Shown: positions 43,898-54,195, numbered from the stretch's first letter. The stretch is 64,000 bases of DNA from Pedobacter cryoconitis (GCA_019352875.1 JAAAFW010000015.1:1278452-1342451), one strand, 5' to 3'. Made by a program: numbers and translations. Notes: generated by a model not told the origin, from the letters alone.

Positions 43898-44267
43898 CTA
43901 ATGACAATATGCCGCCGGCAGGATATTGTTATATTCGATTTGTGTTTTGCCCTCTAAAGCTACTTGTGGTCTGTTGTAATTATAATCCTGCATCCATTCT
44001 TCAGCTATGACTTGCAGCTGCATAGTATTTCTCAAGCATGTAGGTGTCGAGAATATTTTTCTTGAATATTCTGTAAAATTGTTTAATATAGCCATTATGC
44101 AATTGTCCGAATTGGCTGTATGTACTGTACTTCAATTTCTTTTCTTCTACACGATTTACGGAAGTTCCTACTGACGAATTCCGGACCGTTGTCCAATCTG
44201 CCCGCTTTGGTTTACCTTTTTCGGCTATAATCCTTCCTAGCAGGCTGGTAATTTTTATTATAGTCAT
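43898..44267 (-). pseudogene. Decayed IS3-family transposase (OrfB) remnant
   Basis: The minus strand carries OrfB pieces in different frames: GRIIAEKGKPK, then DNGPEFVSRNFRKSCRRKEIE in another frame, then YIKQFYRIFKKNILDTYML and EEWMQDYNYNRPQVALEGKT at the end. These are the last two-thirds of the DDE domain of IS3-family transposases, in correct order but with several frameshifts. No intact terminal repeats are recognised. Further remnants may extend to about 44470. It marks past mobile-element activity at the island edge. Confidence 0.8.
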
Positions 44268-44501
44268 GCGCTGTGTGCAGTTTTAATTGAAAACGCCTAC
44301 CGAAGCCCTCTGTATTCCCTGAAGCGCAATTATAATCTACGCTTTGTTGATTTTGACTTTTTAATCTCCTTGCTTAAAAGCACGAATTTTCGCCTCTTAA
44401 ACAGTGCGATTCTTAGGAGGGGTTATAGCTGAGCCATGCTTTTTAAGCACTTGATAGAGAGGCTTAATGATGATATATTATGATTTTCACTTCAATTTCA
44501 T

Positions 44502-44819
44502 CTAGAATATCGTTTTTACATATTCTTCGAACCATTTTGAGGTTAGCACCAAAACATCTTGTGAACATTCCAGAGTACTCATTTGTAAAATTATTTTATA
44601 AATTTCTCTTTCTCCCTGTAAGTTGAAGAATTCAAAATCTAAAGTTTCCGCATTGTCTCCGGTTTCTAACAGTAAAGTATAGTTCATGTCAACAACATCC
44701 ATAATCGTTAACGTTGGGATATGTATAATTAGATTCCTATTAAGAATATAATTATGTTCTTCAAATTTTGCAGCGTTAAGGAATGCGAAATCTGGCATCG
44801 AAAAAGTGGATATATACAT
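44502..44819 (-). CDS. Hypothetical 105-aa protein
   Basis: An ATG-started frame beginning MYISTFSMPDFAFLNAAKFE has mixed helix/strand character and no signal peptide, membrane segment or recognisable motif. Composition is plausible for a real small protein, and the length is more than expected by chance in AT-rich DNA. It lies beside the IS3 remnant and may be cargo of the same accessory region. Confidence 0.45.
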   Translation of the reverse strand: MYISTFSMPDFAFLNAAKFEEHNYILNRNLIIHIPTLTIMDVVDMNYTLLLETGDNAETLDFEFFNLQGEREIYKIILQMSTLECSQDVLVLTSKWFEEYVKTIF

Positions 44820-45327
44820 CGTTTGTAAATGTATAAATATTATTTCTTTTTAAAGGAATTTATGTTATTTATCTTAATTTAAGATTATTATTTAGTCGTT
44901 TTTGGTTTATTTATTTCATGAAATAGAATTATTAAACGAATAACTTCGGTTAAGTTAGAAGTATGAAAAGGAAGTTTACATTATTTTTGTCCTAAATAAA
45001 TAGGTGGATGTTTATTAAAATCTAATACACTATGCTGATGCAAATCAAGGCCTTTTTTCGTTACATTCTGTGGCAATTTCCGGCCCTAAATTCTGACGAG
45101 CTTGATCTAAAGTATGTGAATGCGAATTTTGACGTTAACCTGTGGCGGCGTATACGAGAAAAGAATCAAAAACATCCACATCCTGTCATTCACCAAAAAT
45201 CACTGTTAATCTGCCCACCTGGATAAAGCTATATTCAAAGGCAAATCAATTTTAATATCGCCGTATAATCCTTACAGTTTATATCCATCCAGGATAACGT
45301 CTTCTTAAACCAAACAACAAATCAATC
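44820..45327. other. Intergenic region, 508 bp, upstream of susC-like gene
   Basis: AT-rich DNA with one dubious 64-codon ORF at 45032-45226 that lacks protein-like features. It probably contains the promoter of the SusC-SusD-TlpA operon. No ECF sigma or anti-sigma gene is present. Confidence 0.45.
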
Positions 45328-48324
45328 ATGAAAAAAACGATAAAAATAATCGTAATGGCTGTGCTATGCCTGAATTTTTCGGCAAAGTCGCAGTCGGTTC
45401 CCATACAGATTACGGGAATAGTCCTCGACAAAATGGGAAAACCAATAGTGGGAGCTAACGTCGGTAATCCATTGAGTAAAGCATTTGCTGCTACGGATAG
45501 TGATGGCAAGTTTACAATTAGAACCGACCAGTCAACAGGAGAATTACTGGTCAGTAATATCGGCTACAAGACAACCAAAATAGCTTACGGTCCTAAATCT
45601 AATCTTCAAATCATCTTGGAAGAAAGTGCAGGAAGCCTGGATGAAGTGGTTGTGATTGCTTATGGTAAAACAACCAGACGTCTCAATACAGGTTCTGTCG
45701 GACAAGTAAGTGCCGCTGAAATAGGTTTGCAGCCGGTCTCTAATCCGCTGAGCGCTTTACAAGGGCGTGTCGCTGGTCTAAGCATAACTCAGAACAGTGG
45801 AATAAATGGAGCCGGTGTAAAAGTACAGATCCGTGGGCAAGCATCGTTGATGCAAGGCTCAGATCCACTATTCATTATTGACGGCGTCCCATTCGCATCG
45901 GGAAATAGCTCTATAAATTCCGTGAATAATGCGACAGGAACGGCTGGTATCAGTCCATTCAGCACAGTAAATCCTGCAGATATAGAAAGTGTGGAGGTTC
46001 TTAAGGATGCAGATGCAACTTCTATTTACGGAAGCAGGGGGGCTAACGGTGTAATCTTAATTACAACTAAAAAAGGCGTGTCTGGAAAAACCAGATTTAG
46101 CCTTAATGGTTACAGCGGATTTAGCCAGGTTACCCGTACCATGGATATGCTGAATACGCAGGATTATCTTATGATGCGTAAAGAGGCATTCAAGAATGAT
46201 GGTGTAGCAATGACTAATGCTAATGCGCCTGACCTACTACTCTGGGACCAAAACCGCTATACAGATTTTAAAAAACTACTTATAGGTGGGACGGCCAAAA
46301 CTAATGACTGGCAAGCCTCTGTGAGTGGAGGAAATGAAAATACAAAGTTTCTCTTTTCTGGTGGCTACCATGGTGAAACATCTGTATTTCCTGGCGAACA
46401 ACGCGATGATAAGATATCAGGCAGATTAAGCCTGAACCACCGTTCAAAAGACCAAAGGTTTACGTTGGATCTGAGTACAAGCTATTCGTATAACCAAAAT
46501 AAGATGAGCGCGGGCGATTTGACTGGTTTTATTAATATGCCGCCTAATATGTTGCTTTATAGTGAGAATGGAGATTTGAATTGGCAAGAAGGAGGTGTAT
46601 ATTTTAATGCAACAATTACTAATCCGCTGGCCGCAGCAAATAGAAAATATACCGGCAAATTCACAAATACTAATACTAGTTTGAATATGTCTTATTTGGT
46701 GTTATCTGGATTGACAGCAAAATTAGCTATGGGCCATAATAGCGTTAACGGTGAAGACCAGGCACTGAATCCCTCAACATCTATTAATCCTAATTCCGGA
46801 AATCTCCCGTATGCAAATTTTGGCAGGTCTTCTTTGAACAGCTGGATTATTGAGCCTCAGGCAGAATACAATAAAACAGTAGGTAAAAGCAAAATTAACG
46901 TTTTACTCGGAGGAACCTTGCAAAATACAAGTAGTAACAGTTTAAGTATAGCTGCCCAGAATTATAAAAATGATCTGTTGCTTTCCTCAATTGCCGCTGC
47001 CGGAAATGTAACAACAAGGAATAGTGATTTTGCTTACCGTTACACCGCCATTTACGGAAGGATTAATTATAATCTAAAAGACCGGTACCTTATAAATTTA
47101 ACTGGAAGAAGGGACGGGTCAAGTCGGTTTGGACCAGGTAAACAGTTTGCGACATTTGGAGCGCTGGGAGCGGCCTGGATATTTTCAAGCGAGTCTATTA
47201 TAGAATCTGCATTGCCGTGGTTAAGTTTTGGAAAGTTGAGAGGGAGCTATGGTAGTTCTGGAAATGATCAAATTGGAAACTACAGATTCCTCGATACCTG
47301 GACAAGTACTAATCTTCCTTATCAGGGTGGTCCAGGGCTGCAACCTTCTAATCTATATAATGGTGATTTTTCTTGGGAAACCAACCGAAAGGCAGAGTTG
47401 GCTACCGAACTCGGGGTATTGGACAACCGGTTTATCTTGACTATTGCTTATTTCAGAAATTGGAGTAGTAATCAGTTGATTAATTATCAATTACCGACGC
47501 AAACAGGTTTTAGTTCAATCCTGCGCAACTTCGATGCAACGGTTCAGAACTCAGGATTTGAATTTGGACTGGAAAGTAAATTGATCAACTACAAGGATTT
47601 CACATGGTCCAGTGCATTAAATTTTTCGATGCCCAGGAATAAATTGATCAAGTTCGACGGATTGGAAAAATCCAGTTATGCCAACACCTACTTTATTGGA
47701 GAGCCACTTTCCACTAGAAAAATGTTTGAATATCTCGGCGTGGACCCCACATTGGGGACTCATACTTTTAGGGATGTAAATGGAGATGGGAAATATGGTT
47801 CAGATGATAAAATTCATCGGCGTAATACCCAACCCAAATTTTATGGTGGGCTACAGAATAGTTTCGTATACAAAGGTCTAAAACTTGATGTTTTTATGGA
47901 GTTTAAGAAGCAGACAGGCTATAACTATCTCTACACACAGTCTACCTATATTCCTGGTTATTTAACAATCAATCAGCCTGATATTGTACAGCATCGATGG
48001 CAATCGCAAGGCGATAAAACATATATCCAACGCTTTGCAGCCTCGGCTGGAAGTTCTGCTTTCGCACCAGCAGCATATTATCTTACTGACTCGGATGCCA
48101 TATACAGTGACGCTTCTTTCATTCGGTTAAAAAATGTCTCGCTTGCTTATAATTTTCCAGATAGTTGGATAAAGAAGATGAAGTTAGAAAGATTAGGTAT
48201 TTATCTGCATGCTCAGAATCTGTTTACAATAACAGGATATAAAGGTGCTGATCCGGAGACACAAAGCCTCTACATATTACCGCCGTTAAAAACAATAACC
48301 GCAGGCATTCAAGTAACCCTATAA
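45328..48324 (+). CDS. SusC/RagA-family TonB-dependent outer-membrane transporter
   Basis: This 998-aa protein has a signal peptide (residues 1-21), a carboxypeptidase-regulatory-like domain at about 28-105 (QITGIVLDKMGKPIVGANV), and a TonB plug at about 115-235 with the SusC signature LKDADATSIYGSRGANGVILITTKKG. A large barrel follows, ending ITAGIQVTL. It imports an oligomeric substrate with the SusD partner encoded 2 bp downstream. The first lysine-rich residues and typical length indicate an intact gene. No FecR/sigma pair controls it locally. Confidence 0.95.
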   Translation: MKKTIKIIVMAVLCLNFSAKSQSVPIQITGIVLDKMGKPIVGANVGNPLSKAFAATDSDGKFTIRTDQSTGELLVSNIGYKTTKIAYGPKSNLQIILEESAGSLDEVVVIAYGKTTRRLNTGSVGQVSAAEIGLQPVSNPLSALQGRVAGLSITQNSGINGAGVKVQIRGQASLMQGSDPLFIIDGVPFASGNSSINSVNNATGTAGISPFSTVNPADIESVEVLKDADATSIYGSRGANGVILITTKKGVSGKTRFSLNGYSGFSQVTRTMDMLNTQDYLMMRKEAFKNDGVAMTNANAPDLLLWDQNRYTDFKKLLIGGTAKTNDWQASVSGGNENTKFLFSGGYHGETSVFPGEQRDDKISGRLSLNHRSKDQRFTLDLSTSYSYNQNKMSAGDLTGFINMPPNMLLYSENGDLNWQEGGVYFNATITNPLAAANRKYTGKFTNTNTSLNMSYLVLSGLTAKLAMGHNSVNGEDQALNPSTSINPNSGNLPYANFGRSSLNSWIIEPQAEYNKTVGKSKINVLLGGTLQNTSSNSLSIAAQNYKNDLLLSSIAAAGNVTTRNSDFAYRYTAIYGRINYNLKDRYLINLTGRRDGSSRFGPGKQFATFGALGAAWIFSSESIIESALPWLSFGKLRGSYGSSGNDQIGNYRFLDTWTSTNLPYQGGPGLQPSNLYNGDFSWETNRKAELATELGVLDNRFILTIAYFRNWSSNQLINYQLPTQTGFSSILRNFDATVQNSGFEFGLESKLINYKDFTWSSALNFSMPRNKLIKFDGLEKSSYANTYFIGEPLSTRKMFEYLGVDPTLGTHTFRDVNGDGKYGSDDKIHRRNTQPKFYGGLQNSFVYKGLKLDVFMEFKKQTGYNYLYTQSTYIPGYLTINQPDIVQHRWQSQGDKTYIQRFAASAGSSAFAPAAYYLTDSDAIYSDASFIRLKNVSLAYNFPDSWIKKMKLERLGIYLHAQNLFTITGYKGADPETQSLYILPPLKTITAGIQVTL

Positions 48325-48326
48325 TC

Positions 48327-49772
48327 ATGAAAACAAGAAAAAATAAAAAGCTCCAGTTATTTTTTGCAAGGCAATTAAGCTTATCTACGATAGTATTCAT
48401 AAGTTCATTTCTACTTCTGTTCGGTTGTAAAAAACTGCTAGATGTACCAAAGTCGAGTAGTTTAGTTCTGAATAAAGATGTATTTGCTAATAATGAGACC
48501 GCAACCTCTGCAGTATTGGGTCTCTACAATAAAATGGTTACGCTAAATTTGAGCATCAGTAATGGCGGTTTGAGTATTTACCCTGCACTTTCGGCAGATG
48601 AATTAGCTAGTGCCGGCAACCAGACGAGTTATGATACTTTTTTGTTTAATGCAATTCTTCCTACTGATGGAATTATAAATAATAACTTTTGGAGCGCCAG
48701 CTACAAGAATATCTATCATGCTAATGCAATACTTGAAGGGCTGAATGGCTCTGGTGCTCTGACTAGTTCAGTAAAAAACCAATTACGGGGTGAAACGCTT
48801 GTAATTCGGTCATTGTATTTCTTCTATTTAACTAATTTATTCGGCGACGTACCCCTTGTTCTTTCTACGGACTTCGAGCAGAATGCAGTTATGCCAAGAA
48901 CGCCAGCAAATGTTATAGTTGAGCAATTAATTGCCGACTTGAAAGAGGCAGTAGAATTACTAGCCCCGACTTATGTATCTACCGCAAGAGCCAGAGTAAA
49001 CTCTTTTACGGCAAGGGCATTTCTAGCAAGATTATATCTATACAATAAGCAGTGGGAAAACGCGGAATCGGAATCCGGTGTAGTGATCTCGTCTAGTTTA
49101 TATAATCTTGAAAGCGACCTAGATAAAACTTTCGTTAATACATCCAAAGAGACAATATGGCAATTGGTTCGCGAAAATCTAAATACTGCGGAAGCAGTCG
49201 TATTGATCCCAGTATCCGCAATGGCGATTCCCAATCTGGTGATAAGAGATGAATTGTTAAACAGTTTCGAACCTGGAGACCAAAGAAAAAAACACTGGAT
49301 AACATTTAACTCGGTTAACAGTCAACGTTATTACTACCCTTATAAATATAAGATAAGAACGGGGAGCGTAATAGGCGAGCATCTTGTTGTGTTTCGTTTG
49401 GCAGAGCAATATTTGATTCGCGCGGAGGCAAGGGCAGAACAGGGAAACCTTTCAGGTGCTCTTGACGACTTGAATGTATTGAGATCACGTGCAAGAGCAC
49501 TGGTGACACCGGAAATGCCTGATCCCTTACCCGATATTCCTTCAGGTTTAAGTAATTCAGTGGTGCTTAATTCCATTTATAAGGAACGTTCCCATGAACT
49601 TTTTTGCGAGTGGGGTCACAGGTGGCTGGATCTAAAAAGGACAAATATGGCTGGTGCAGTCCTGTCGAAACTGAAACCGACCTGGAATACCTATGCTGAA
49701 TTATATCCAATTCCCTTTTCTGAAACACAACTAAACCCTTATTTAACTCAAAACCCAGGTTATGCAAATTAA
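48327..49772 (+). CDS. SusD/RagB-family outer-membrane nutrient-binding lipoprotein
   Basis: This 481-aa protein has a lipobox LLFGC near residue 34 followed by KKLLDVPKSS, the usual SusD N-terminus. Helical TPR-like repeats and the C-terminal signature NSIYKERSHELFCEWGHRWLDLKRTN complete the family pattern. It caps the SusC transporter at the surface and binds its substrate, which is not deducible. It overlaps the next gene by 11 nt. Confidence 0.95.
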   Translation: MKTRKNKKLQLFFARQLSLSTIVFISSFLLLFGCKKLLDVPKSSSLVLNKDVFANNETATSAVLGLYNKMVTLNLSISNGGLSIYPALSADELASAGNQTSYDTFLFNAILPTDGIINNNFWSASYKNIYHANAILEGLNGSGALTSSVKNQLRGETLVIRSLYFFYLTNLFGDVPLVLSTDFEQNAVMPRTPANVIVEQLIADLKEAVELLAPTYVSTARARVNSFTARAFLARLYLYNKQWENAESESGVVISSSLYNLESDLDKTFVNTSKETIWQLVRENLNTAEAVVLIPVSAMAIPNLVIRDELLNSFEPGDQRKKHWITFNSVNSQRYYYPYKYKIRTGSVIGEHLVVFRLAEQYLIRAEARAEQGNLSGALDDLNVLRSRARALVTPEMPDPLPDIPSGLSNSVVLNSIYKERSHELFCEWGHRWLDLKRTNMAGAVLSKLKPTWNTYAELYPIPFSETQLNPYLTQNPGYAN

Positions 49773-51084
49773 ACCCCTAATTACTAAAGGTCATCTATTC
49801 AAGTTCATTATCTGTATTTCAACCTTTGTAAATATTGCAAATGTTTATGCGCAAGCACCATTGAAAAGAGGCGATAAGATTCCTGACAATAAAATCAAAA
49901 GTGTATATAATGCGCGTAAAGGTGAAATTGATCTTTCTACTATTAAAGCTAAGCTGATTCTGTTGGACTTTTGGAGTCCGAGCTGCACGGGTTGTTTAAT
50001 GTCTTTTCCGAAATTGGACTCGCTACAAAAGCTATTTGGGAATGATATTTCTATTATCCTTGTCAATCAGCAAAGTCTCGATTCTACAAAGAGATTTTTC
50101 GACCAACGGAAATTCCTTTATAAGCCGGAGATCCCTTTTGTCACCGGAGACATACTTCTTAATCGTCTTTTTCCTAATTTGGCCAAACCTGCCTACGCTT
50201 GGTTAGATGGGGACGGTAAGTTCTATCAAATGACTAATAGTTTAACCGGCGAAGGAATTCGTAGATTTATATTGGAACAAAAGTCTGGCTTAGACGAGTA
50301 TTTAGGTAGACAGAGATACTTACCGTCTCTTTTCGATCAGGAATTTAAAGAAGATCTTTTGAGTTATTCTTACCTCGCAAAAGCTATACCCGGTATTAGT
50401 CTGGCAGGGGAAGGCGATGGTAGGGGGATTTCTGTTCCTAATTACACCATATTGGAACTATACAAGGAAGCTTATAATGAGATTGGTAAATATGATTTCG
50501 GCAAGCCTTGGAAAATTTCTTTAGCTGTTAAAGATAGTAGCAGATATATTTTGCCGGCTAACCCCGATTTGGCCAACGAATGGGAAAAGGAAAATACCTA
50601 CACGTATTCACTTTTACTTCCTAAAGAAAGGGCCGCAGACCGATTTAAAACGATGCAAAAAGATTTAGACCGTTACTTTGGTATCGAGTCTAATGTCGAG
50701 AAGAGAATGGTAAAATACCTAGCATTAGTTCGTACCAGTACAAATGATAAGTTGAAGTCAAAGCGGAGGTCGAAATTCAAAGCTATAGATCCTCATAGTT
50801 TTATAATGTCTTCTCATGGCCAAGCGAATAAATATTATCCGAAGAGGGAACTAATAGCTCATCCCTACCGGGTGTTTTCAAGAATATTTAAAGTATGGGT
50901 TGAGCGAAGATTAAAACAGCCGTTTGTAGATCAAACAGGATATGCCGGAGATGTCAGTATTTCAATAAGTGGTGATGTGGTAGATCGTTTTGAATTGTTG
51001 GAAATTAAAAGAGCACTTAGGGCATATGATCTGGATCTGGTTGAAAAAGAAGATTTGATTGATGTGTTAGTATTGAGAGAGTAA
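49762..51084 (+). CDS. TlpA-like thioredoxin-domain protein
   Basis: This 440-aa exported protein has a signal peptide ending near YAQ (about residue 31). Its thioredoxin domain at about 35-175 has the active site FWSPSCTGCLMSFP (Cys-Thr-Gly-Cys), as in TlpA/ResA. The C-terminal 260 residues are unrecognised. It overlaps the SusD stop by 11 nt, so all three genes are coupled. TlpA-type proteins reduce disulfides in the periplasm; association with a SusCD system suggests the imported substrate or its handling involves thiols. The link is inference. Confidence 0.85.
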   Translation: MQIKPLITKGHLFKFIICISTFVNIANVYAQAPLKRGDKIPDNKIKSVYNARKGEIDLSTIKAKLILLDFWSPSCTGCLMSFPKLDSLQKLFGNDISIILVNQQSLDSTKRFFDQRKFLYKPEIPFVTGDILLNRLFPNLAKPAYAWLDGDGKFYQMTNSLTGEGIRRFILEQKSGLDEYLGRQRYLPSLFDQEFKEDLLSYSYLAKAIPGISLAGEGDGRGISVPNYTILELYKEAYNEIGKYDFGKPWKISLAVKDSSRYILPANPDLANEWEKENTYTYSLLLPKERAADRFKTMQKDLDRYFGIESNVEKRMVKYLALVRTSTNDKLKSKRRSKFKAIDPHSFIMSSHGQANKYYPKRELIAHPYRVFSRIFKVWVERRLKQPFVDQTGYAGDVSISISGDVVDRFELLEIKRALRAYDLDLVEKEDLIDVLVLRE

Positions 51085-51127
51085 GCCAATGGCGGGCATT
51101 TTTGTACCCGCCGTTGGTTTATTACGA

Positions 51128-51484
51128 TTAATTGGAAAATGCAATTCTATGCTCAATACCTGCAGTCGCGGGGACATCGATCCCCGTAGGTTGCGCAGTT
51201 TCATACCCTACGATGCACGGTGTCGAAGTTAGGTCTCGGCACTCCGTAAGCGGATTAGCGCCATTCGGCATTGAATCGTCTTTCGTCTGTGGGCTACTGT
51301 TCAACTGAGCTTTTAGCGTATTATCATTCTGGTCAATAGAGTACCAATAAAGACTTGGTTGTGCCTTTTTCTCACTGACAGATTTTGCTGGAATGAAAGC
51401 AAAAGTTAAACCTAAAACTGCTACAAGAGCAAATGTGAACACAGCTCCAAGCCATGTTTTTCTATTAAATGATTTAGTATTCAT
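51128..51484 (-). CDS. Small exported DUF6520-like protein
   Basis: This 118-aa protein has an N-terminal hydrophobic segment (KTWLGAVFTFALVAVLGLTFAF) and a short mature part with two Cys (LTECRDLTSTPCIVG). The layout resembles DUF6520 small exported Bacteroidota proteins, which are often found beside SusC/SusD and TlpA genes. Function is unknown. It is convergent with the SusC-SusD-TlpA operon. Confidence 0.65.
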   Translation of the reverse strand: MNTKSFNRKTWLGAVFTFALVAVLGLTFAFIPAKSVSEKKAQPSLYWYSIDQNDNTLKAQLNSSPQTKDDSMPNGANPLTECRDLTSTPCIVGYETAQPTGIDVPATAGIEHRIAFSN

Positions 51485-51542
51485 ATCGATAATTTTTAAA
51501 TTAATAATGCTAATAATGTTCGTCCTTCAGGCGGACTTTCCG

Positions 51543-51573
51543 AAAAAGGTTGTCCGCTGCGGACAGCCTTTTT
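51543..51573. terminator. Bidirectional terminator-like hairpin
   Basis: AAAAAGG, a mismatch, then TGTCCG pairs with CGGACA, a mismatch, then CCTTTTT, around a CTG loop. The A-run and T-run flanks make it usable in either direction. It lies upstream of the DUF6520-like gene, so it may shield that gene from minus-strand read-through. Confidence 0.65.
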
Positions 51574-51869
51574 CATTTTGGCCTCGCGGCTTTCTTCTGA
51601 ACACGGCAAATTTGCAATGGTGAGGAGCGGGACTTGCACTATCGAAAATGCAAGCCAAAGCATGGTTAATCCGGATAGTTATATCCAGAATCAGTTCAAT
51701 CTGTATTGCTGTGTTTAAGATTTTCATAGCCTTATCTTAATTAATAGCTGTTTTGTTAATCTGTATAGTATCTGTTTTAGGTATGGCCGCCACACATTTC
51801 TGTCCTCGCCAAAATTTGTTTTGCTGTCTTAGCATAAATTTGCTTGAATAAAGCTAGGGTTAGATTCGT

Positions 51870-51969
51870 GAGAAAAACGACACTCAATGCGGCGCTTTTT
51901 GCTGAATTGTACGTATTCACCTATTGAAATGCTCATTTTAAATGCGAAATGTCTTAATACGTAATTTAG
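51870..51969. repeat. ~100-bp imperfect direct repeat, copy A
   Basis: This stretch (including GAATTGTACGTATT and TGAAATGCTCAT) is about three-quarters identical to 54196-54302. It ends 101 bp before the AraC-family gene. Together the copies bracket the AraC and monooxygenase genes. Confidence 0.7.
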
Positions 51970-52069
51970 AATGTGAGTTGATCAGTGAAGTTTCCAATTG
52001 GATTGGATAGCTGGCGATATTTGCTTCCTAAAATTCGCATGTGTTAATCAATTACCATATACTATCTTT

Positions 52070-52963
52070 ATGTTAAGAGTCTATAGAACTGTGTCTAAGA
52101 AAACGAAATATATTCCCGTAAATACAATCGCTGCAACTTTCGATATAGGGATTGCCATTGAACGAACTTATTTCGGCAGTTCGGAAGCTGCAAGTTTAGA
52201 TTCTTCGGAGGAAGCAAAACAGTCACATAGAGAAGACCGTCATTCATTTTTTATTCTTGAAAGTGGAAACGTTACCCTGGAAATTGATTTTCAAGAATAT
52301 GAAATGTGTTCCTCATCGGTTATTTATATGCATCCTGATCAAATACACCGTGTTTTGGAATTCAAGGAGATGACAGTCACAAGTTTAGGGATCAATAATG
52401 AAAATCTGAATCCAGAATATATAAAGCTGTTGGAAAAACTTATTCCCGCAAGACCTTTAGTGTTGAACCAGGAAGCCTTTAATTTAATTGCTGAAACTTC
52501 ATCACTCTGCATCAAGTTTTCCGAGCGTAAAAACGACAAGCTCTACCAATCTTTACTTAAAGATTGTTGTAACACCTTGGTCGCGCTGATCGTGTCGGAA
52601 TACTTAGCAGCTGTTAAATCAACAGAAGTACATTCCAGATTTAAGGTAATATCAGATGCATTTAAATCCTTATTGGAAAGTAACTTCGTGAGCATTAAAA
52701 GTCCCTCGGACTTTGCTCAAAAATTAAATATAACCACTCCTTATCTGAACGAGTGTGTCAGAAATTCGACAGGACACCCTGTTTCATATCATATACATCA
52801 ACGTGTTATTTTAGAAGCTAAACGTTTGCTTTACCACTCCAATAAATCGGTCAAAGAAATTGCAGCAGAATTGGGGTATGATGACTATCCTTATTTTTCA
52901 CGTCTGTTTACAAAAGTTACCGGAATGACCGCTTCAACCTTTAGAAAGAAAAACCTCGAATAG
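52070..52963 (+). CDS. AraC-family transcriptional regulator
   Basis: ATG 52070 is chosen over the TTG at 51998. The 297-aa protein has a cupin-like sensor domain at about 30-130 (HSFFILESGNVTLEIDFQEY, MHPDQIHRV). The C-terminal AraC helix-turn-helix is at about 200-295 with SVKEIAAELGYDDYPYFSRLFTKVTGMTASTF. It precedes the TetX-like monooxygenase by 76 bp in the same direction and probably controls it. A copy of the ~100-bp repeat lies upstream. Confidence 0.9.
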   Translation: MLRVYRTVSKKTKYIPVNTIAATFDIGIAIERTYFGSSEAASLDSSEEAKQSHREDRHSFFILESGNVTLEIDFQEYEMCSSSVIYMHPDQIHRVLEFKEMTVTSLGINNENLNPEYIKLLEKLIPARPLVLNQEAFNLIAETSSLCIKFSERKNDKLYQSLLKDCCNTLVALIVSEYLAAVKSTEVHSRFKVISDAFKSLLESNFVSIKSPSDFAQKLNITTPYLNECVRNSTGHPVSYHIHQRVILEAKRLLYHSNKSVKEIAAELGYDDYPYFSRLFTKVTGMTASTFRKKNLE

Positions 52964-53039
52964 TCCAATAGCTACTTCGGATCGAGATCAATTATCATAG
53001 CTATAGCATCTTTCTTTGCGTTAAGAAAATCGTTAAAAT

Positions 53040-54155
53040 ATGGATTCGATAAAAAATAAAAAAGTACTGGTTTCTGGTGCAAGTATGGCAGGTCTTTCAA
53101 CCGCACATTGGATGACGAAATTAGGTTACAAAGTAACGGTAGTTGAACTGGCAAATGAACCACGGACTGCTGGAGGGGCCGTCGATATAAAGGGAGCTAC
53201 CGTTGAGGTCGTTAAGCGTATGGGGATTTATGAAAATCTAAAGGCAAACGCTTTAGGAGTGGAAATGATAGAATTTAAAAATGCAGAGGATATAACTGAA
53301 AATAGCTTTTCTGTAGCGGGCGAAGAAGGAAACCCTGGTGAGGAAATAGAAATCGAACGCGATAAATTTGTCAATGTTATCATGGATCAGCTGAAAGATG
53401 ATGTTGAGTTTATTTTCAACGATAGCATCACTGCGTTAAATGAAACAGATGACGAGATGCGTGCTACTTTCAAAAGTGGCTTAGATCGATCTTTTGACTT
53501 GGTCGTTGGCTGTGATGGGATACATTCCGGTGTAAGAAAAATATGGTTTGGTCATGAAACTGAATATTCCCATTTTCTAGGCGCTTATTCTTCTATTATT
53601 ATTCTGAATAAATTGCTGATAAAGAAAAACTGCCTGCAAATATATAATGAGCCAGATAAAGCCGTTATGCTCAATGCCTATAAAAATAAGACTGATATAA
53701 TCTTTTGTTTCAATTCAGAAAAAGAGATTTCCTACAATTACCGTGACTTGGAAGAGCAAAGAAAAATAATCCTGGAACAGTTTTCAGACGTAAATTGGAG
53801 AACTCCGGAGTTATTAGAGGAAATGAAACAGTCGGAAAATTTTTACTTCGATAAGTTCTGTCAGATAAAAATGCCGTCATGGACAAAGGGCCGGGTAGCC
53901 CTGGTTGGCGATGCGGGCTATTGTGCTTCTCCCGCTGCAGGAATGGGTGCCTCGTTAGCGGTAAGCGGTGCCGGGGCACTAGCAGATGCTTTACAAAAAT
54001 ACAATGGAAATTTTGAATTGGCATTTCAGGATTATAATAAAAATCTGAGGCCATTTATAGAGGAGGTTCAAGCTGAAGCCGAAAAGAATTTGCGGGATAA
54101 TTTTATCCCAAGAACTGAGGAGGCTATTCGCCTAAGAAACATAGAGGGCTTTTAG
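53040..54155 (+). CDS. FAD-dependent monooxygenase (TetX-like)
   Basis: This 371-aa class A flavoprotein hydroxylase has the GxGxxG-like start VLVSGASMAGLSTAHWM, the DG motif (VVGCDGIHSGVRK) and the FAD-ribityl motif VGDAGYCASPAAGMGAS. It belongs to the broad family including TetX and aromatic hydroxylases; resistance function cannot be assigned from sequence. It follows the AraC regulator and is followed by repeat copy B and the LytTR gene. Confidence 0.88.
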   Translation: MDSIKNKKVLVSGASMAGLSTAHWMTKLGYKVTVVELANEPRTAGGAVDIKGATVEVVKRMGIYENLKANALGVEMIEFKNAEDITENSFSVAGEEGNPGEEIEIERDKFVNVIMDQLKDDVEFIFNDSITALNETDDEMRATFKSGLDRSFDLVVGCDGIHSGVRKIWFGHETEYSHFLGAYSSIIILNKLLIKKNCLQIYNEPDKAVMLNAYKNKTDIIFCFNSEKEISYNYRDLEEQRKIILEQFSDVNWRTPELLEEMKQSENFYFDKFCQIKMPSWTKGRVALVGDAGYCASPAAGMGASLAVSGAGALADALQKYNGNFELAFQDYNKNLRPFIEEVQAEAEKNLRDNFIPRTEEAIRLRNIEGF

Positions 54156-54195
54156 TATTTAAAAACTATTGTGTAGAGATAGAAAGGTTCCATAA

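Larger units (their letters stand above)
51485..52069. other. Intergenic region, 585 bp
   Basis: It contains a bidirectional terminator-like hairpin at 51543-51573, a dubious 66-codon minus-strand frame (51527-51727, MKILNTAIQIELIL...) that runs through that hairpin, and the first copy of a ~100-bp direct repeat at 51870-51969. No RNA gene is recognised. Confidence 0.5.

Noticed and set aside
45032..45226. 64-codon frame upstream of the SusC gene
   Set aside because: Short, no family resemblance and it lies in the expected promoter region.
51527..51727. 66-codon minus-strand frame (MKILNTAIQIELIL...)
   Set aside because: Its 3' half is made by the terminator-like hairpin; kept only as a remark in the intergenic entry.
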